DNA of 64,000 bases from CALCZU01 sp964396165 (lineage in GTDB: Bacteria; Bdellovibrionota; FAC87; UBA2466). The notes beneath the pieces were generated by a model that was not told the origin of the DNA, did not search any database, and saw only the letters and a list, made by a program, of their open reading frames with translations. Both the position numbers and the translations under genes were made by a program. Numbering within the stretch: position 1 is the stretch's first letter; each line of letters starts with the position of its first letter. The stretch is taken from the NCBI GenBank assembly GCA_964396165.1, contig CAYNEF010000003.1:1-64000 (forward strand), written 5' to 3'. Positions 1-8,637 of this stretch are shown in pieces.

Positions 1-32
1 GAAACTTCCTGGGAAAGTAGCACGGTGCCCCT
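1..32 (+). rRNA. 5S ribosomal RNA, 3' end (partial)
   Basis: The first about 32 bases resemble the 3' end of bacterial 5S rRNA. There is a CCTGGGAAAGTAG segment matching the usual helix V/IV pattern (CCTGGGAGAGTAGG), followed by a GC-rich strand, GCACGGTGCC, that could close helix I with a 5' part lying outside the window. A strong intrinsic terminator follows within 10 bases, as expected at the end of an rRNA operon. The rest of the gene is off the left edge, so the call rests on pattern recognition only. Confidence 0.6.
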
Positions 33-40
33 TTAATATA

Positions 41-91
41 TAACCCAGATGGACAAGTTGTTTTTGTTCAAGCCATCTGGGTTATTTTTTT
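41..91 (+). terminator. Rho-independent terminator of the upstream (rRNA) operon
   Basis: A perfect 12-bp inverted repeat, TAACCCAGATGG (41-52) and CCATCTGGGTTA (73-84), encloses a 20-base loop and is followed directly by seven T residues (85-91). This is a classic intrinsic terminator. It separates the upstream transcript from lepB. Confidence 0.9.
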
Positions 92-127
92 GCCCAAAAA
101 ATCTTTCGTGATTAAGCTGAGAAATGC

Positions 128-865
128 ATGTCCGAAGAAGTAAAAGAAAATTCTGAAAAAGTTTCTGAACATATTCAAGGCAGAAACGATCTTACAAAAG
201 CACTAATCTGGTGTGTGATTGCTGTTATTGCAGTCAGATCTTTCATTGTTGAACCATTTAAAATTCCTAGCAGTAGTATGGTGCCCTCTTTAAACATCGG
301 GGATCATATATTCGTATCCAAGTTCTCTTATGGATTGTCCCTTCCCTTCACAAAAATAGAATTTTTAAAAATTGCCGAACCTAAAAGAGGCGAAGTTGTT
401 GTCTTTTTATTTCCGAAAGATGAGTCACTACACTATGTAAAACGACTAGTGGGTGTCCCAGGTGATAAAATTGTCATTAAAGGCCGGAACGTATCTATCA
501 ATGGCGTAGAACTAAAGCGAGAGCCAGTTAAAGACTTAAGTGAAATTACCAAACTAACGAGTGAAACAGAGCCTTCCGGTGAGTATTTTTGGGAGACATT
601 GGGAGATGTAACCCATTTAGTACGTTACAGCCGTGGTGAGACCGATTACTCGTCTTCTAACCTTAATCTAGAGGTTCCAGCTGACCATTATTTTATGATG
701 GGTGATAACCGGGACGACTCTTATGACAGTCGCTCGTGGGGATTTGTCCCTAGAGAAAACGTTAAAGGCCGTGCCTTAATGGTTTGGCTCTCTCTGGATC
801 AGAATGCCGAGTGGGGCACCATGCACAAGGTCCGCTGGCAGCGCTTCGGCACATCTATTAAATAA
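128..865 (+). CDS. lepB: Signal peptidase I
   Basis: This 245-residue protein removes Sec and Tat signal peptides at the outer face of the inner membrane. An N-terminal hydrophobic segment (about residues 24-41) anchors it. The catalytic serine lies in PSSSM (Ser50) and the general-base lysine in YVKR (Lys105). The C-terminal family signature GDNRDDSYDSR is intact near residue 195. Only one clear membrane segment is seen, as in short Gram-negative forms, against two in E. coli LepB. No strong Shine-Dalgarno precedes the ATG. It is the first gene after the rRNA terminator and ends 20 bases before a rhomboid protease gene, so the two may be co-transcribed. Confidence 0.95.
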   Translation: MSEEVKENSEKVSEHIQGRNDLTKALIWCVIAVIAVRSFIVEPFKIPSSSMVPSLNIGDHIFVSKFSYGLSLPFTKIEFLKIAEPKRGEVVVFLFPKDESLHYVKRLVGVPGDKIVIKGRNVSINGVELKREPVKDLSEITKLTSETEPSGEYFWETLGDVTHLVRYSRGETDYSSSNLNLEVPADHYFMMGDNRDDSYDSRSWGFVPRENVKGRALMVWLSLDQNAEWGTMHKVRWQRFGTSIK

Positions 866-885
866 TATTTGATACACTATCCAAT

Positions 886-2016
886 ATGCTTCGGTGTCTT
901 ACTTGTAACACTCATTTAGTTCGCGCTCGCCATCAGAACAGTTTTTTTTGGCAGTGTGCAAAGTGTGAGGGGAAGCTATTCACCTACCGCGACTTGAGTA
1001 AAATAAAAGGATCTGAACGCGCCCTTTCGCTACTAACGGCTCCGTTGAAAAATATTCGACTTGGTAAGCAGACTTGCCCTTCTTGCTTCAAACGAATGCA
1101 GCTCATTTTTTCTGGAGGAGGAGTAACCGAGCTTGATACCTGTAAAAAGTGTAAGCTTGTTTGGTTTGATAAGGGCGAAATTGGATTATTTACTAGCGCG
1201 AACCAAATTTTAAAAGTTCCTGAGACTATTTCTTCTGAAAAAAATTCTATCACAGCTTCGAACGAACAAACTCTAGAGTCTGGGTTTTCAAGTCCAGATC
1301 CGGAGCTTCAGCATTTTGCTTTGATGTTATTTACATTGCCTGAAGAGCATATCACCCCGGTAAAAAGTGAAGCTTTGATTACACGCTGGATTATTGTTTT
1401 AATGTTTTCAGTCACACTTTCCAAAATGTTTTTAAAGGACGGATACTTTGCCGCAGTAGCATTTTTTCCTACCCAGCCGTTTCAGGATTACGGATTTCGG
1501 TGGTTTGTGAGCGTTCTCGCTCATGCGGATTCATTTCATTTTTTTGGAAATGCTTATTTTTTATGGCTCTTCGGGGATAACGTAGAGGATTACTTAGGAA
1601 CTGCTAAATTTATAGAACTATTTTTATTTTCATCATTTCTGGGGCATATAGCAGTGATTCTTTTGGACCCACATCCAGTGCCGATATTAGGTGCCAGTGG
1701 GGCTATCAGTGGATTGGGTGTTTTTTATATGCTTAGTTTTCCTCATGGAAAATTGAGTTACTATTTCCCCTTTATCAAATCTCCGATGCAAATACTTAGG
1801 TCCACAGACGAATTTTTTTCACTCAATAGGTGGATGGTAGTCTTTCGTTTTACTCTTCCAATTTGGTTCGCTACTGCTCTGTTTATTATTTTGGAATTGT
1901 ACGGCTCGTATACTCAAATGCATTACGCAGGAGGAAGAGTGTCTCATTTAAGTCATATGGGCGGAGCATTGGGTGGAGGACTTTATTGGTTAATGTTTGG
2001 TTCAACGCGAAAGTAG
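886..2016 (+). CDS. Rhomboid-family intramembrane serine protease with N-terminal zinc ribbons
   Basis: This 376-residue predicted integral membrane protease has a soluble zinc-binding front end. CxxC pairs sit at Cys4/Cys7, Cys24/Cys27, Cys64/Cys67 and Cys86/Cys89; the second pair of pairs resembles the TFIIB-type zinc ribbon that ends in W-F-D-x-G-E. From about residue 165 onward there are six or so hydrophobic segments with the rhomboid core: the HxxxN region around residue 218, catalytic serine in GASGAISG (Ser271) and catalytic histidine in SHMGG (His357). It would cleave transmembrane segments of membrane proteins, with the ribbons perhaps recruiting substrate or partner. It runs into the convergent ROK kinase gene, overlapping it by 15 bases. 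The substrate is unknown. Confidence 0.88.
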   Translation: MLRCLTCNTHLVRARHQNSFFWQCAKCEGKLFTYRDLSKIKGSERALSLLTAPLKNIRLGKQTCPSCFKRMQLIFSGGGVTELDTCKKCKLVWFDKGEIGLFTSANQILKVPETISSEKNSITASNEQTLESGFSSPDPELQHFALMLFTLPEEHITPVKSEALITRWIIVLMFSVTLSKMFLKDGYFAAVAFFPTQPFQDYGFRWFVSVLAHADSFHFFGNAYFLWLFGDNVEDYLGTAKFIELFLFSSFLGHIAVILLDPHPVPILGASGAISGLGVFYMLSFPHGKLSYYFPFIKSPMQILRSTDEFFSLNRWMVVFRFTLPIWFATALFIILELYGSYTQMHYAGGRVSHLSHMGGALGGGLYWLMFGSTRK

Positions 2017-2892
2017 GGCTGCGCCAATGGCGCCGCTCCAGTTGTCGTGTTGTGTGAGCTCAATTTTCATGTGGGCTCCGGGAGCTGGGAACGCGTGTTC
2101 TTTTACCCAGCCACGAATGTCGTCTAGATAGGGGGTGATACCTTTTGAGATGGCGCCCCCTAGTAGCAAAATATCTGGATCAAAGACGTTGGCGATGCTG
2201 ACGATACCGACCTTCAAATGGTGGATAAATTCATCTACGGCTTGTTGGTAAGCAGGATTATGCGCTGTATTTTGAAACAAATCTTTTGAAGATATTTTGG
2301 GAAAATTCTTTTTTAAGGCTGATGCGGAACAGTAGCGTTCAAAGCATCCAATGCTTCCGCAAGGACAGGGAATTCCATTTGAATTAATGGAAAGATGCCC
2401 TAATTCTCCTCCGGTACCCGTGGATCCTCTAAACAACTTTCCGTTTAAAATTAAACCGCCGCCAATTCCTGTTCCTAACGTAAGCAGAACGATGTTTTCG
2501 TATTCTTGAAAGGACAATCTCCACTCTGCAGCGACCGCACAGTTTGCGTCGTTTTCTACTGTAGCGGGAACTGAAAAATCTGATTTCACCCAATCACCGA
2601 GCGGGATGTTTTGAAAGTGAGAGAAGTTGGGAGAGTTTCTCACCACTCCCCTTTTTGTATCTACAGAACCTGCGCAACCAACTCCGATTTTGGAAAATTT
2701 AATTTCTTTGGATTGATAGACTGCAATGGTTTCTCTGATCGCATTTCTGATCGCTTCTGGACCTTCTGCAGCTCTTGAGGGCGTTTTGTTTTCCAATAGA
2801 ACTTTATTGGAAGAAGATAAAGCTACGCTCTTGATAAAGGTTCCACCAATATCTACGCCAATTATGACGCTATCTGTCATTGTCTGGGGCAT
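2002..2892 (-). CDS. ROK-family sugar kinase (glucokinase-like)
   Basis: A 296-residue cytosolic ROK protein. The phosphate-binding motif GVDIGGTFIKS is at the N terminus. LGTGIGGG lies mid-protein and is followed by the ROK zinc site, a histidine in GHL and the cysteine cluster CPCGSIGCFE. These features fit an ATP-dependent hexose kinase; the presence of a kinase-type phosphate loop and the lack of a helix-turn-helix domain argue against a ROK repressor. Glucose is the likeliest substrate, but N-acetylmannosamine or fructose cannot be excluded from sequence alone. It is divergent from the ABC transporter genes, with only 28 bases between start codons. Confidence 0.88.
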   Translation of the reverse strand: MPQTMTDSVIIGVDIGGTFIKSVALSSSNKVLLENKTPSRAAEGPEAIRNAIRETIAVYQSKEIKFSKIGVGCAGSVDTKRGVVRNSPNFSHFQNIPLGDWVKSDFSVPATVENDANCAVAAEWRLSFQEYENIVLLTLGTGIGGGLILNGKLFRGSTGTGGELGHLSINSNGIPCPCGSIGCFERYCSASALKKNFPKISSKDLFQNTAHNPAYQQAVDEFIHHLKVGIVSIANVFDPDILLLGGAISKGITPYLDDIRGWVKEHAFPAPGAHMKIELTQHDNWSGAIGAALLSR

Positions 2893-2920
2893 CAGAGTGA
2901 TATACCCTCATTTTCACGAT

Positions 2921-3634
2921 ATGGCAGCCATTTTTGAAATAAACAATTTGATAGTGAAATATCGCAGCCAAACTGCGGTTAACGGTGTGTCTTTTAAGAT
3001 GGAATCGGGTTCTAGTCTCGGTTTGATTGGGGCAAATGGAGCTGGCAAAACCAGCACAATCAAAGCACTTTTGGGACTGATGAAATTCCATGGAGAAATA
3101 CACGTTTTTGGTAATCGTCCAGGTACACTTCCCGTCTTTGAAAAAGTGGGATTTGCGCCTGAAGATGCGGATCCGCCTGAGTACCTGACGACCCGGGAAT
3201 ATTTGAAATACATTTCTTCACTAAGGATTAATGACGCGAGCCTAAGAGCAAAAGAAGTAGAAGAGTCTTTAGCTTTTTTTGAACTGGATCCGGACAAAAC
3301 AATACGAAATTGTTCCAAGGGACAAAAAAGAAGAGTCTTGATAGCTCAGGCAATGCTGGGGCAACCCGATTTACTCATTTTAGATGAACCTTTGAATGGT
3401 CTTGATCCCATGTTTATGATCAAGTTGAGAGAGAAACTTGTTCAATACCGAAGTTCTGGGAAAAGTATTTTGTATAGTTCCCATATTTTATCGGAAATTG
3501 AAAAGTCCTGTACTGACTTGGTTGTCATGCACAGAGGTAAACTTTGCTACGCCGAAAAAATTGCGAAAGCAGTGCAAGACTTTGGATCAGTGGAAAATGC
3601 ATTTACTACAAAAGTAGGAGAACTCGGTGCTTAA
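2921..3634 (+). CDS. ABC transporter ATP-binding protein
   Basis: A 237-residue nucleotide-binding subunit. It has Walker A GANGAGKTS, a degenerate signature loop CSKGQKRR, Walker B LLILDEP followed by the D-loop NGLDP, and the H-loop histidine in SSHIL. The reading frame stays open upstream to 2726 inside the opposite-strand kinase gene, but ABC homology begins just after the ATG at 2921, which is therefore chosen. The next gene, a permease, overlaps by eight bases, so together they form a two-gene ABC-2-type exporter or membrane-complex module. The substrate is not evident; such pairs export drugs, lipids or peptides, or act in motility machinery. Confidence 0.92.
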   Translation: MAAIFEINNLIVKYRSQTAVNGVSFKMESGSSLGLIGANGAGKTSTIKALLGLMKFHGEIHVFGNRPGTLPVFEKVGFAPEDADPPEYLTTREYLKYISSLRINDASLRAKEVEESLAFFELDPDKTIRNCSKGQKRRVLIAQAMLGQPDLLILDEPLNGLDPMFMIKLREKLVQYRSSGKSILYSSHILSEIEKSCTDLVVMHRGKLCYAEKIAKAVQDFGSVENAFTTKVGELGA

Positions 3635-4427
3635 TCTTCTTTGGCAAAATGCTTTGCACGCAGTCAGAAGTAGACTGCTTCTCATCGTAATTGTTTTTTC
3701 TTTTGCGCTTCATTATCTGTCATTAAAAGTAGTGAATGGAATTAAATTCATCAATCAAGGATCCGTTGCCACATTAGGTGTTCGAGAAGCACTGTTTGGG
3801 GCAATTTATATTCATCTTTTTATCGGAATTTTTGTTGCTGCTATTTATGGTATCTGGATGGTGCCTTATCTACATTCAGGTAGACGTGGTCTACTTACAT
3901 GTACATTGCCAGTAAGCCGGTGGAAATATCCGGTATCTTATACGTTGCTATTAACCGGGCTCATTGCTGTGGAAACCTTGATTCTCTTTCTTTGCTTTGG
4001 AATTGCATTCGGAGTGAACGAGTTCTCAACGGTATCTTTTCCCTGGTCTTCGGTGCTTATTACCTTGGGTCTAGAATGGCTGGCATTTGTATCCATCATG
4101 ATGGGACTAGCATTTTGTTCATTAGCATTTGGCTCGCTCGTGAGTTTTTTCGTTGGCATTTTTTATTTTTTTATTTCGCAGACGAGTGGAGTGGTTACTC
4201 GTGTTGCCTCCTTCAACGGGGCTACGTTAGAGGACAATTTGTGGTTTAAGGTATTGGGAAAACTTCCTCCTACAGGCGAACTTGTTTTTCAAATCAAGCA
4301 GACGTTTCGGCAGGGAGAATATGATCTGTACCATTATGCTCTTTGGGCAATTTGGTGGGTAGTATTTGCTGTCTTATTCATGGTCAAATTGAGATATCCA
4401 CAGAGACCAAACCGAACAGAAACTTGA
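3627..4427 (+). CDS. ABC-2-type transporter permease
   Basis: A 266-residue hydrophobic protein starting at a GTG inside the end of the ATPase gene, suggesting translational coupling. About six membrane segments can be seen, starting with residues 16-31 and ending near 240-255. The first two are separated by an extracytoplasmic stretch, and the pattern is typical of ABC-2 permeases paired with a short ATPase. No enzymatic motif is seen. It should form the membrane channel for the partner ATPase encoded immediately upstream. Confidence is high for the class and low for the substrate. Confidence 0.85.
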   Translation: MLNLLWQNALHAVRSRLLLIVIVFSFALHYLSLKVVNGIKFINQGSVATLGVREALFGAIYIHLFIGIFVAAIYGIWMVPYLHSGRRGLLTCTLPVSRWKYPVSYTLLLTGLIAVETLILFLCFGIAFGVNEFSTVSFPWSSVLITLGLEWLAFVSIMMGLAFCSLAFGSLVSFFVGIFYFFISQTSGVVTRVASFNGATLEDNLWFKVLGKLPPTGELVFQIKQTFRQGEYDLYHYALWAIWWVVFAVLFMVKLRYPQRPNRTET

Positions 4428-4443
4428 AAAACGAGTACGCAGC

Positions 4444-5550
4444 ATGAAAGTTCCTTTTTCTTTTTTGACAGAACAATTTCAGAACCCGGAACCTATCTTT
4501 GAAAAAATGCGGGAGTTTTTAACGAGATGCGATTTCACTCTCGGAAAAGATCTGAGTGCATTTGAGAAAAAATATGCGGATTACGTTGGCTGCAAGCATG
4601 CAATTGGTGTTGGCAGTGGTACAGATGCCCTTTTTCTTTCGTTGAAAGCTGTGGGAGTGGGTGTTGGAGATGAAGTCATTACAGTTCCCAACAGTTTTAT
4701 TGCTACGACCGGTGCGATAGTTCAGGCAGGAGCAAGACCAGTATATGTTGATTGTGACAGCAGTTTAAATATTGATGTAAGTAAAATTGAAACTGCCATT
4801 TCTCCTAAAACAAAGGCGATTTTGCCCGTGCACTGGGCAGGTGGACCATGTGACATTGAAGGAGTTTTATCCGTTGCGAATAAGCATGGAATTGCATTGA
4901 TTGAAGACGCCTGTCAGGCACTAGGTGCCAAAGTGAGTGGAAAGCCGATAGGAAGTTTTGGCGTAGTTGCAGGATTTAGTGTGCACCCGTTAAAACCTTT
5001 GCATGTTTGGGGAGATGGCGGAGTCATTACGACCAATGACGATGCGATTGCAAGCCGCATTCAATTATTAAGAAACCATGGAATGCTCGATAGAGATACC
5101 GTGAGTACCTATGGCTACAACAGCCGTTTTGATAATCTACAGGCGATCGTAGGGAACTACTTGTTTGATTCGCTGGATGAAACTATTGAGAAAAGAATTC
5201 AGTACGCAAAAATATTGGACGCAGCCCTTTCTTCTGAAAAACTGAGCTCGCATATCCAGTTGCCTAAAAGAAGTGCGAACGCGAAACATGTTTTTCATCT
5301 GTATCAGTTTCAAGTTTCTGAGAGAGATAAACTCTTACAGCATCTGGTTGAAAACGGCATTGAAGCTAAAGTGCATTATCCGATTCCTTTGCACTTGCAA
5401 CCTGCCGCTACTCAGTATGGCTATAAGAAAGGAGATTTTCCTTTCGCTGAAAAACAAAGTGCACAATCCATTACTCTACCCTGCCACCAGTTCTTAAAAG
5501 AAGATCAGATAAGGTATATGGCAGAGGTGATTGAGCATTTCTACTCTTAG
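4444..5550 (+). CDS. DegT/DnrJ/EryC1/StrS-family PLP-dependent sugar aminotransferase
   Basis: A 368-residue fold-type I PLP enzyme. The N-terminal block GVGSGTDALFLSLKA, the cofactor aspartate in EDACQALGA and the Schiff-base lysine in HPLKPLHVWGDGG are all present, so it should be an active aminotransferase rather than a dehydratase. Family members transaminate nucleotide-linked keto-sugars for LPS, capsule or glycosylated metabolites. It starts 16 bases after the ABC permease on the same strand, which hints at a cell-surface glycan role for that exporter, although this is inference. No partner sugar-nucleotide dehydratase lies next to it. Confidence 0.9.
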   Translation: MKVPFSFLTEQFQNPEPIFEKMREFLTRCDFTLGKDLSAFEKKYADYVGCKHAIGVGSGTDALFLSLKAVGVGVGDEVITVPNSFIATTGAIVQAGARPVYVDCDSSLNIDVSKIETAISPKTKAILPVHWAGGPCDIEGVLSVANKHGIALIEDACQALGAKVSGKPIGSFGVVAGFSVHPLKPLHVWGDGGVITTNDDAIASRIQLLRNHGMLDRDTVSTYGYNSRFDNLQAIVGNYLFDSLDETIEKRIQYAKILDAALSSEKLSSHIQLPKRSANAKHVFHLYQFQVSERDKLLQHLVENGIEAKVHYPIPLHLQPAATQYGYKKGDFPFAEKQSAQSITLPCHQFLKEDQIRYMAEVIEHFYS

Positions 5551-5636
5551 AGACCTATGCGAAAATGCCTGTATATCCAAAGACTTAAGCACAAAATTGG
5601 TTTTTGCATTGGATATGTGTTAGTTACTTGCCCCTC

Positions 5637-7019
5637 ATGTCCATACAAATCACAAATCAATCGTTTCAATTGTCCCCTGAAGTTACAAAGGTTTTAGGGG
5701 ATTTGGGTTACACGACTCTTACTCCCATACAGGAAGATTCTTTCGCTCCTCTTTTAAGCGGGAAAGACGTCATTGGTCAGGCACAGACAGGCAGTGGAAA
5801 GACCGCCGCTTTTTCAATTCCGATTTTAGAAAAAATTGAAACAAATGACAGGTTTATTCAGGCCATAGTCCTATGTCCTACTAGAGAATTGGGCGCACAG
5901 GTTACAGAACAAATTAGAAAACTCGGACGTTACAAAAAGAATTTAGTTGTGGTGTCGCTTCTTGGCGGAGTGCCTTTTCGTACACAAATGCGATCTCTTG
6001 AACATGGCGTGCATGTTATTGTCGGGACTCCAGGAAGAGTTTTAGATCATTTGGAAAGAAAAACTTTAGATTTATCTGGGGTAAAAACTTTCGTCTTAGA
6101 CGAAGCGGATCGCATGCTCGATATGGGATTTGTAGATGATATAGAGAAAATATTGAAGGAAATACCCGAAGACAGGCAAACCGTATTTTTCTCGGCCACT
6201 TTTCCGAATACGATTGAAACTCTTTCTAAAAGATATCAGAAATCTCCAGTACGGATTACTTCTAAAGCTCTAGATGCTCCTGCAATTGAAGAGCTGGTAT
6301 ATGAAACGTCTAAAGAAAACAAACTGCATACATTGATTTCATTTGTCGCGACCAAAAGACCTGAGTCGGCAATTGTCTTTTGCAATACGAAACTTATGGT
6401 TGATGAAATATGCCAGGCACTTTCAAAGGCGCAGATAGTTGCAGAAAAACTGCATGGGGATTTAGAGCAAACCGATCGCCAAAAAGTAATGGCAAAATTT
6501 AGAAATCGTTCCGTAAAAGTTCTCATCGCGACAGATGTAGCGGCGCGTGGAATTGATGTTACCGGAGTGGAAACGGTTATTAACTATGACCTTCCCTCTG
6601 ATGCGAGCGTTTATGTGCATCGCATTGGTAGGACTGGTAGAATTGGTAAGGTCGGACTCGCGGTATCTCTTCTTACTCCACATGAGAGCCCTAAGGTTCA
6701 AACGATTGAACAATATACAAAACGTACTTTGAAAAAATTAAAGTGGGAAGCCACGGCACCTGTCGCCTATTCTGAAGAAGTTGTTAAGTTAGATACACTT
6801 TACGTCGGTGCCGGTCGAAAACAAAAAATTCGTCCGACTGATATTCTTGGTGCGTTCACTGGTGAAGGTGGATGTAAGGGTGCGCAAGTGGGAAAAATTG
6901 AAATTCTAGATAATTTTACTTACGTCGCTGTGGATAGTGTGATGACAGACCATCTCATTAGCGTGTTTCGCATGGGAAAAATTAAAAACCGTAGGATACA
7001 GGTTCAAAGAGTGCAGTAA
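5637..7019 (+). CDS. dbpA: DEAD-box ATP-dependent RNA helicase, DbpA type
   Basis: A 460-residue helicase with all DEAD-box motifs: the Q-motif near residue 30, QTGSGKTAA (Walker A), PTREL, TPGR, DEAD, SAT, and HRIGRTGR in the second RecA domain. The last about 70 residues match the DbpA RNA-binding domain, with the K-M/I-R-P-x-D-I/V-L-G-A-x-T-G pattern, and overall length is close to E. coli DbpA (457 residues). DbpA binds hairpin 92 of 23S rRNA and assists large-subunit assembly. The frame is open 33 bases further upstream, but the family alignment begins at MSIQIT, so ATG 5637 is chosen. It converges on the T2SS operon. Confidence 0.92.
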   Translation: MSIQITNQSFQLSPEVTKVLGDLGYTTLTPIQEDSFAPLLSGKDVIGQAQTGSGKTAAFSIPILEKIETNDRFIQAIVLCPTRELGAQVTEQIRKLGRYKKNLVVVSLLGGVPFRTQMRSLEHGVHVIVGTPGRVLDHLERKTLDLSGVKTFVLDEADRMLDMGFVDDIEKILKEIPEDRQTVFFSATFPNTIETLSKRYQKSPVRITSKALDAPAIEELVYETSKENKLHTLISFVATKRPESAIVFCNTKLMVDEICQALSKAQIVAEKLHGDLEQTDRQKVMAKFRNRSVKVLIATDVAARGIDVTGVETVINYDLPSDASVYVHRIGRTGRIGKVGLAVSLLTPHESPKVQTIEQYTKRTLKKLKWEATAPVAYSEEVVKLDTLYVGAGRKQKIRPTDILGAFTGEGGCKGAQVGKIEILDNFTYVAVDSVMTDHLISVFRMGKIKNRRIQVQRVQ

Positions 7020-7020
7020 G

Positions 7021-7042
7021 ATTGCGTCGCTGCGCTCGCAAT
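7021..7042. terminator. Short hairpin between the convergent dbpA and gspN genes
   Basis: ATTGCG (7021-7026) and CGCAAT (7037-7042) form a 6-bp stem around a ten-base GC-rich loop, immediately after the dbpA stop codon. A T-rich tract (ATTTTATTT) follows from about 7047 on the plus strand. It may terminate dbpA, or be a short palindromic intergenic repeat; no second copy was noticed in this window. Confidence 0.4.
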
Positions 7043-7055
7043 GACTATTTTATTT

Positions 7056-7982
7056 CTATTGCGGTAATTTTTCAGGCAAGATCTTATAAGACAACCCTGA
7101 CAGTTCTTGGATACTGGCAAACCATTTCATCCCGTACTCTCCGGGAGTTTTCAGTGTATAGCCTTCCAGAAATGAAGTGAAAGTTTTTGCCTGAGGATCT
7201 TGTAGAATTTTTCCAGACAATTGTAGTTTTAAAGTTAAATTGAGAATGGATTGTTCAATTTTTTGACCGAGTTTTAAATCTCCCACAACCGATGCTCTTA
7301 AGTCAGCCTGAGGAGTGCCAAGAGATACATTGGTAAATTCTAAAGTGCCATTTTTGATATTTAATACAAAGGCGAACTTATCCACTAGCATCGCAGGGAT
7401 GTCGAACGAAAATCCTTGCTGAGCGGAACCAACAACCTGGTGAGGAATTTTCAGATCTTTTCCGTGAATATCGAGTGAGCCTGTGGATTTTGAGAGATCA
7501 TTTTTTTGGATCTCCATTTTGCCTTCTATATTCACAACGCCTGGGATATTTTCTCCCAACCCCGGTACAGCAATTTGTTCTAAGTTGACGTCTTCTGCAT
7601 CAATTTTCACGGATGTGGAAGTCCCTGATTGCCCCATATTTATATAGAGGTCCCCACCCTTTTTTAATTTTTTCAAATTAAGTGATACGGAAGGTGTGGG
7701 TGGGAATAAACCGGATAATCCTATTTTAAATACGAGTTTTTCACTTGCGAGTTCAATTTCACTGTTACCGACAGGCAATGTAACATTTACGTTATAGAGA
7801 ATGAGCCCGGGCCAGCCGAAAAAAGTGAGGGACATATCATCTGCCACAAGCAAAATCCCTGTTTTTGCGTAAATTTGTCCGAAAATATTTCCTCTTAAAT
7901 TATTAAACGGAAAAAAGAGCAGGGAGGTAAGTAAAAAAACGATGAACGCAACTAATAATGTGGATGCCTTAGGTTTTTGCAT
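7056..7982 (-). CDS. gspN: Type II secretion system protein GspN
   Basis: A 308-residue protein at the promoter-distal end of the T2SS operon. One N-terminal membrane segment (about residues 8-26) is followed by a beta-rich periplasmic domain with AsmA-like strands, as in GspN, an accessory inner-membrane component present in some T2SSs. The start codon overlaps the gspM stop in an ATGA arrangement. Sequence conservation in this family is low, so the call leans on position, size and topology. Its exact role in secretion is not well established in general. Confidence 0.8.
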   Translation of the reverse strand: MQKPKASTLLVAFIVFLLTSLLFFPFNNLRGNIFGQIYAKTGILLVADDMSLTFFGWPGLILYNVNVTLPVGNSEIELASEKLVFKIGLSGLFPPTPSVSLNLKKLKKGGDLYINMGQSGTSTSVKIDAEDVNLEQIAVPGLGENIPGVVNIEGKMEIQKNDLSKSTGSLDIHGKDLKIPHQVVGSAQQGFSFDIPAMLVDKFAFVLNIKNGTLEFTNVSLGTPQADLRASVVGDLKLGQKIEQSILNLTLKLQLSGKILQDPQAKTFTSFLEGYTLKTPGEYGMKWFASIQELSGLSYKILPEKLPQ

Positions 7983-8635
7983 CAGCCCTCCTCTACTTCG
8001 AATATGTACGCCATGATAGTCAGTTCCGCTCGCATCAGGCCGCGTATTTTGTCGTCATTTTGTATCTTTAAAGAGGAAACGCCCAGGGTGTACTGGCCAA
8101 ATTCGATGTTTTTAATATAGCTTGTCAGTTGAGTGAGATTTACGCGTTGTAAAACAACATAAGCCTGCTTGATTTTTACATCACTTCCCGGTTTCACACC
8201 ATCTTCTCTTCCAGTTACTTCACCTTTTTCTTCTACTGTTATCGTACGGGGAGCGATGCTCGCGGTTCTACCCACATCAGTGAGATATTGCTTTAGTGCT
8301 CCTCCTCCAGAGAGTTGCATGTTTTTTGAAAGACCTTTAATCTGCTGGGACTTATCTCTTCTGTGTTTTTGATACTGTAATAAAATATTCGCCATGGAAC
8401 GGTATTCTGTTGCCTGTCTGGAAGCAGTCCAAAGCGAATAGTAGGATACGAGCAAGTAAACGCCGACAATGCCTGCAATTCCAAAGATGGTTCCATAGAT
8501 TGCACTTTTTTGGCTCTTAGGTGGAAGACTGCCAAATCTGTCGTACAACATGCCGATGTACTTATTACGGTACAAGCCATTTAGCATTGGCGCATGTTCA
8601 TTGATCCAGTCTTTAATTTTTGTAACGTTATCCAT
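7982..8635 (-). CDS. gspM: Type II secretion system protein GspM
   Basis: A 217-residue bitopic inner-membrane protein. The cytoplasmic N terminus is about 45 residues, one membrane segment lies near residues 47-65, and the rest is a periplasmic alpha/beta domain with a predicted helical stretch around residues 75-105. This is the topology of GspM, which binds GspL and helps position the assembly platform. It lies between gspL (2-base gap) and gspN (overlap). Family conservation is weak, so position carries much of the weight. Confidence 0.8.
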   Translation of the reverse strand: MDNVTKIKDWINEHAPMLNGLYRNKYIGMLYDRFGSLPPKSQKSAIYGTIFGIAGIVGVYLLVSYYSLWTASRQATEYRSMANILLQYQKHRRDKSQQIKGLSKNMQLSGGGALKQYLTDVGRTASIAPRTITVEEKGEVTGREDGVKPGSDVKIKQAYVVLQRVNLTQLTSYIKNIEFGQYTLGVSSLKIQNDDKIRGLMRAELTIMAYIFEVEEG

Positions 8636-8637
8636 CT

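Noticed and set aside
2726..2920. Upstream extension of the ABC ATPase gene
   Set aside because: It is antisense to the 5' end of the ROK kinase gene, and ABC homology starts right after ATG 2921.
5604..5636. Eleven-residue upstream extension of dbpA
   Set aside because: Family alignment begins at the ATG at 5637; the extra residues do not fit.
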